Source: Reyranella sp. (GTDB lineage Bacteria; Pseudomonadota; Alphaproteobacteria; Reyranellales; Reyranellaceae). From it: a stretch of DNA of 5,961 nt. The notes beneath the pieces were generated by a model. The model worked only from the letters and a program-made list of their open reading frames with translations. It was not told the DNA's origin and did not search any database. This document shows, piece by piece, positions 4,892-5,961 of the stretch. Within the stretch, counting starts at the first letter, position 1. Each line of letters begins with the position of its first letter. The position numbers and the translations under genes were made by a program. Location: contig JAUXST010000901.1 of NCBI GenBank assembly GCA_030679805.1, positions 1 through 5,961 of the forward strand, given 5' to 3'.

Positions 4892-5961
4892 TCACTCCGC
4901 CGCCTTCGCGAGCGGCTCGAATCTGGCGTCGAAGGTGCGGATGGATTTCTCGACCGCGTCGGCCACCTGCTTGAGCTTGTCCTGGTTCACGACCTTCAGG
5001 CCGAACAGGTCCTTGACGTAGAACACATCGACCGCGCGCTCGCCGTAGGTGGTGATATGGGCCGAGGCGATCTGCAGGTTGAGCCGCGTCAGCGCCCGCG
5101 TGACGACGTGCAGGAAGCCCGGCCGGTCGCGGCCGTTGACCTCGATCACGGTGAAGGTGTCGGACGCGTTGTTGTCGATCAGCACGCGCGGCTCGACGGT
5201 AAAAACCTGGTCGCGCTTGGGCCATGAGCTGCGCTGCTGGTCGAGTTCGCGCTGGATATTGAGGCGGTTGGAAAGCGCCAGCTCGACGCGGGCGGACAGC
5301 CGCGCCAGGCGCTGCGGATCGTCGAACGGCTTGCCCTCGAGGTCCTGGATCCAGAAAGTGTCGAGCGCCATGCCGTTGGCGAGGGTGAAGATCTTGGCGT
5401 CGACGATGTTGGCGCCGCTCACCGCCATGGCGCCGGCCAGGCGCGCGAACAGGCCGTGGGTGTCGAGCGTGTAGATCGTGACTTCGGTGACCGAGCGCGC
5501 CGCGTCGACGCGATGCTCGATGGCGAGCGGCTGGTGCTGGCGCTCGGCGCCGCGCACCAGCTCGGCCTGGCGGGCGAGCGAATCGGGATTGAACGACAGC
5601 CAGTAGGGTGCATAGCCGCGCGCGAAGTGCTCGTCCTTTTCCCGGTCGCTCCAGCTTGCCAGGCGCTTGGCGACCTCGGCCTGGATCTGGCGGATGCGAT
5701 CGGCGCGCCCGCCGGCCAGCGTGCCGCCCGACAAGACCTGCTCGGCGGCGTTGTAGAGTTGGCGCAGCAGGGCCGCCTTCCAGCCATTCCACACATTGGG
5801 GCCGACGGCGCGGATGTCGCACACCGTCAGGACCAGCAGCAGCCGGAGTCGCTCTGGCGACTGCACGAGGCCGGCGAAGCTTTCGATGGTCTTGGGATCC
5901 ATCAGGTCGCGCTGGAAGGCGGTGCCCGACATGGCGAGGTGATAACGCACCAGCCAGGCGA
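4892..5961 (-). CDS. glnD: PII uridylyltransferase / uridylyl-removing enzyme, 3' part
   Basis: GlnD senses glutamine and adds or removes UMP on PII proteins (GlnB/GlnK), controlling nitrogen assimilation from the cytoplasm. Only the C-terminal 356 or so residues are visible; the frame runs off the window edge, and full-length homologues are about 900-950 residues with nucleotidyltransferase, HD and two ACT domains. Seen, counting from the Val at 5950: the end of the HD region (RYHLAMSGTAFQRDLMDPKT, then LTVCDIRAVGPNVWNGWK at about 41-58), an intervening helical stretch, ACT1 (about 155-230, TEVTIYTLDTHGLFARLAGAM) and ACT2 (about 265-345, FTVIEVNGRDRPGFLHVVTRAL). The ACT domains are the glutamine-sensing part. 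The nucleotidyltransferase motif and the HD metal ligands lie outside the window. The stop (TGA at 4892-4894) is followed by a small membrane protein gene on the same strand. Confidence 0.97.
   Translation of the reverse strand, partial: AWLVRYHLAMSGTAFQRDLMDPKTIESFAGLVQSPERLRLLLVLTVCDIRAVGPNVWNGWKAALLRQLYNAAEQVLSGGTLAGGRADRIRQIQAEVAKRLASWSDREKDEHFARGYAPYWLSFNPDSLARQAELVRGAERQHQPLAIEHRVDAARSVTEVTIYTLDTHGLFARLAGAMAVSGANIVDAKIFTLANGMALDTFWIQDLEGKPFDDPQRLARLSARVELALSNRLNIQRELDQQRSSWPKRDQVFTVEPRVLIDNNASDTFTVIEVNGRDRPGFLHVVTRALTRLNLQIASAHITTYGERAVDVFYVKDLFGLKVVNQDKLKQVADAVEKSIRTFDARFEPLAKAAE

Noticed and set aside
4881..5822. Long minus-strand open frame inside glnD
   Set aside because: It is a shadow frame, very rich in Arg and Ala; the glnD frame carries the ACT and HD-end motifs.

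Overview
This window looks like chromosomal DNA from a GC-rich alphaproteobacterium. The evidence is gene order. hemE and ppsR (the RP001 homologue of Rickettsia) are divergent around a short non-coding gap, which is the arrangement known to flank the chromosomal replication origin in Caulobacter and Rickettsia. An orphan tripartite-tricarboxylate (Bug/TctC) binding protein nearby suggests a metabolically versatile lineage such as Rhodospirillales, Reyranella-like or Bradyrhizobium-like bacteria. That narrower placement is a guess.

Layout, left to right: hemH (ferrochelatase, minus strand, 3' end cut by the window edge) follows hemE (uroporphyrinogen decarboxylase, minus strand) at a 10-base gap, so they form a heme-synthesis operon. 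The gap at 1840-2161 holds a probable oriC. It has an AT-rich stretch, a DnaA-trio-like TAG repeat, a GC clamp, several TGTGG-core DnaA-box-like sites in one orientation, and a dense cluster of GANTC sites. To the right, on the plus strand, ppsR (bifunctional kinase/pyrophosphorylase regulating PPDK or PEP synthase) is followed 27 bases later by a small exported protein. That gene overlaps a Bug-type periplasmic solute-binding protein by four bases (ATGA), so the three probably form one transcript.

A GC-poor convergent spacer (4408-4612) with nested inverted repeats separates this block from a second minus-strand unit. That unit is the 3' part of glnD (PII uridylyltransferase, tandem ACT domains; its 5' end lies beyond the window), followed closely by a small one-pass membrane protein with a histidine-rich tail.

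The genes serve heme synthesis, PEP/pyruvate metabolic control, solute capture and nitrogen sensing. The most notable element is the replication origin: hemE-hemH and the ppsR unit run outward from it, in the same direction as the forks, while glnD and its neighbour face the fork.
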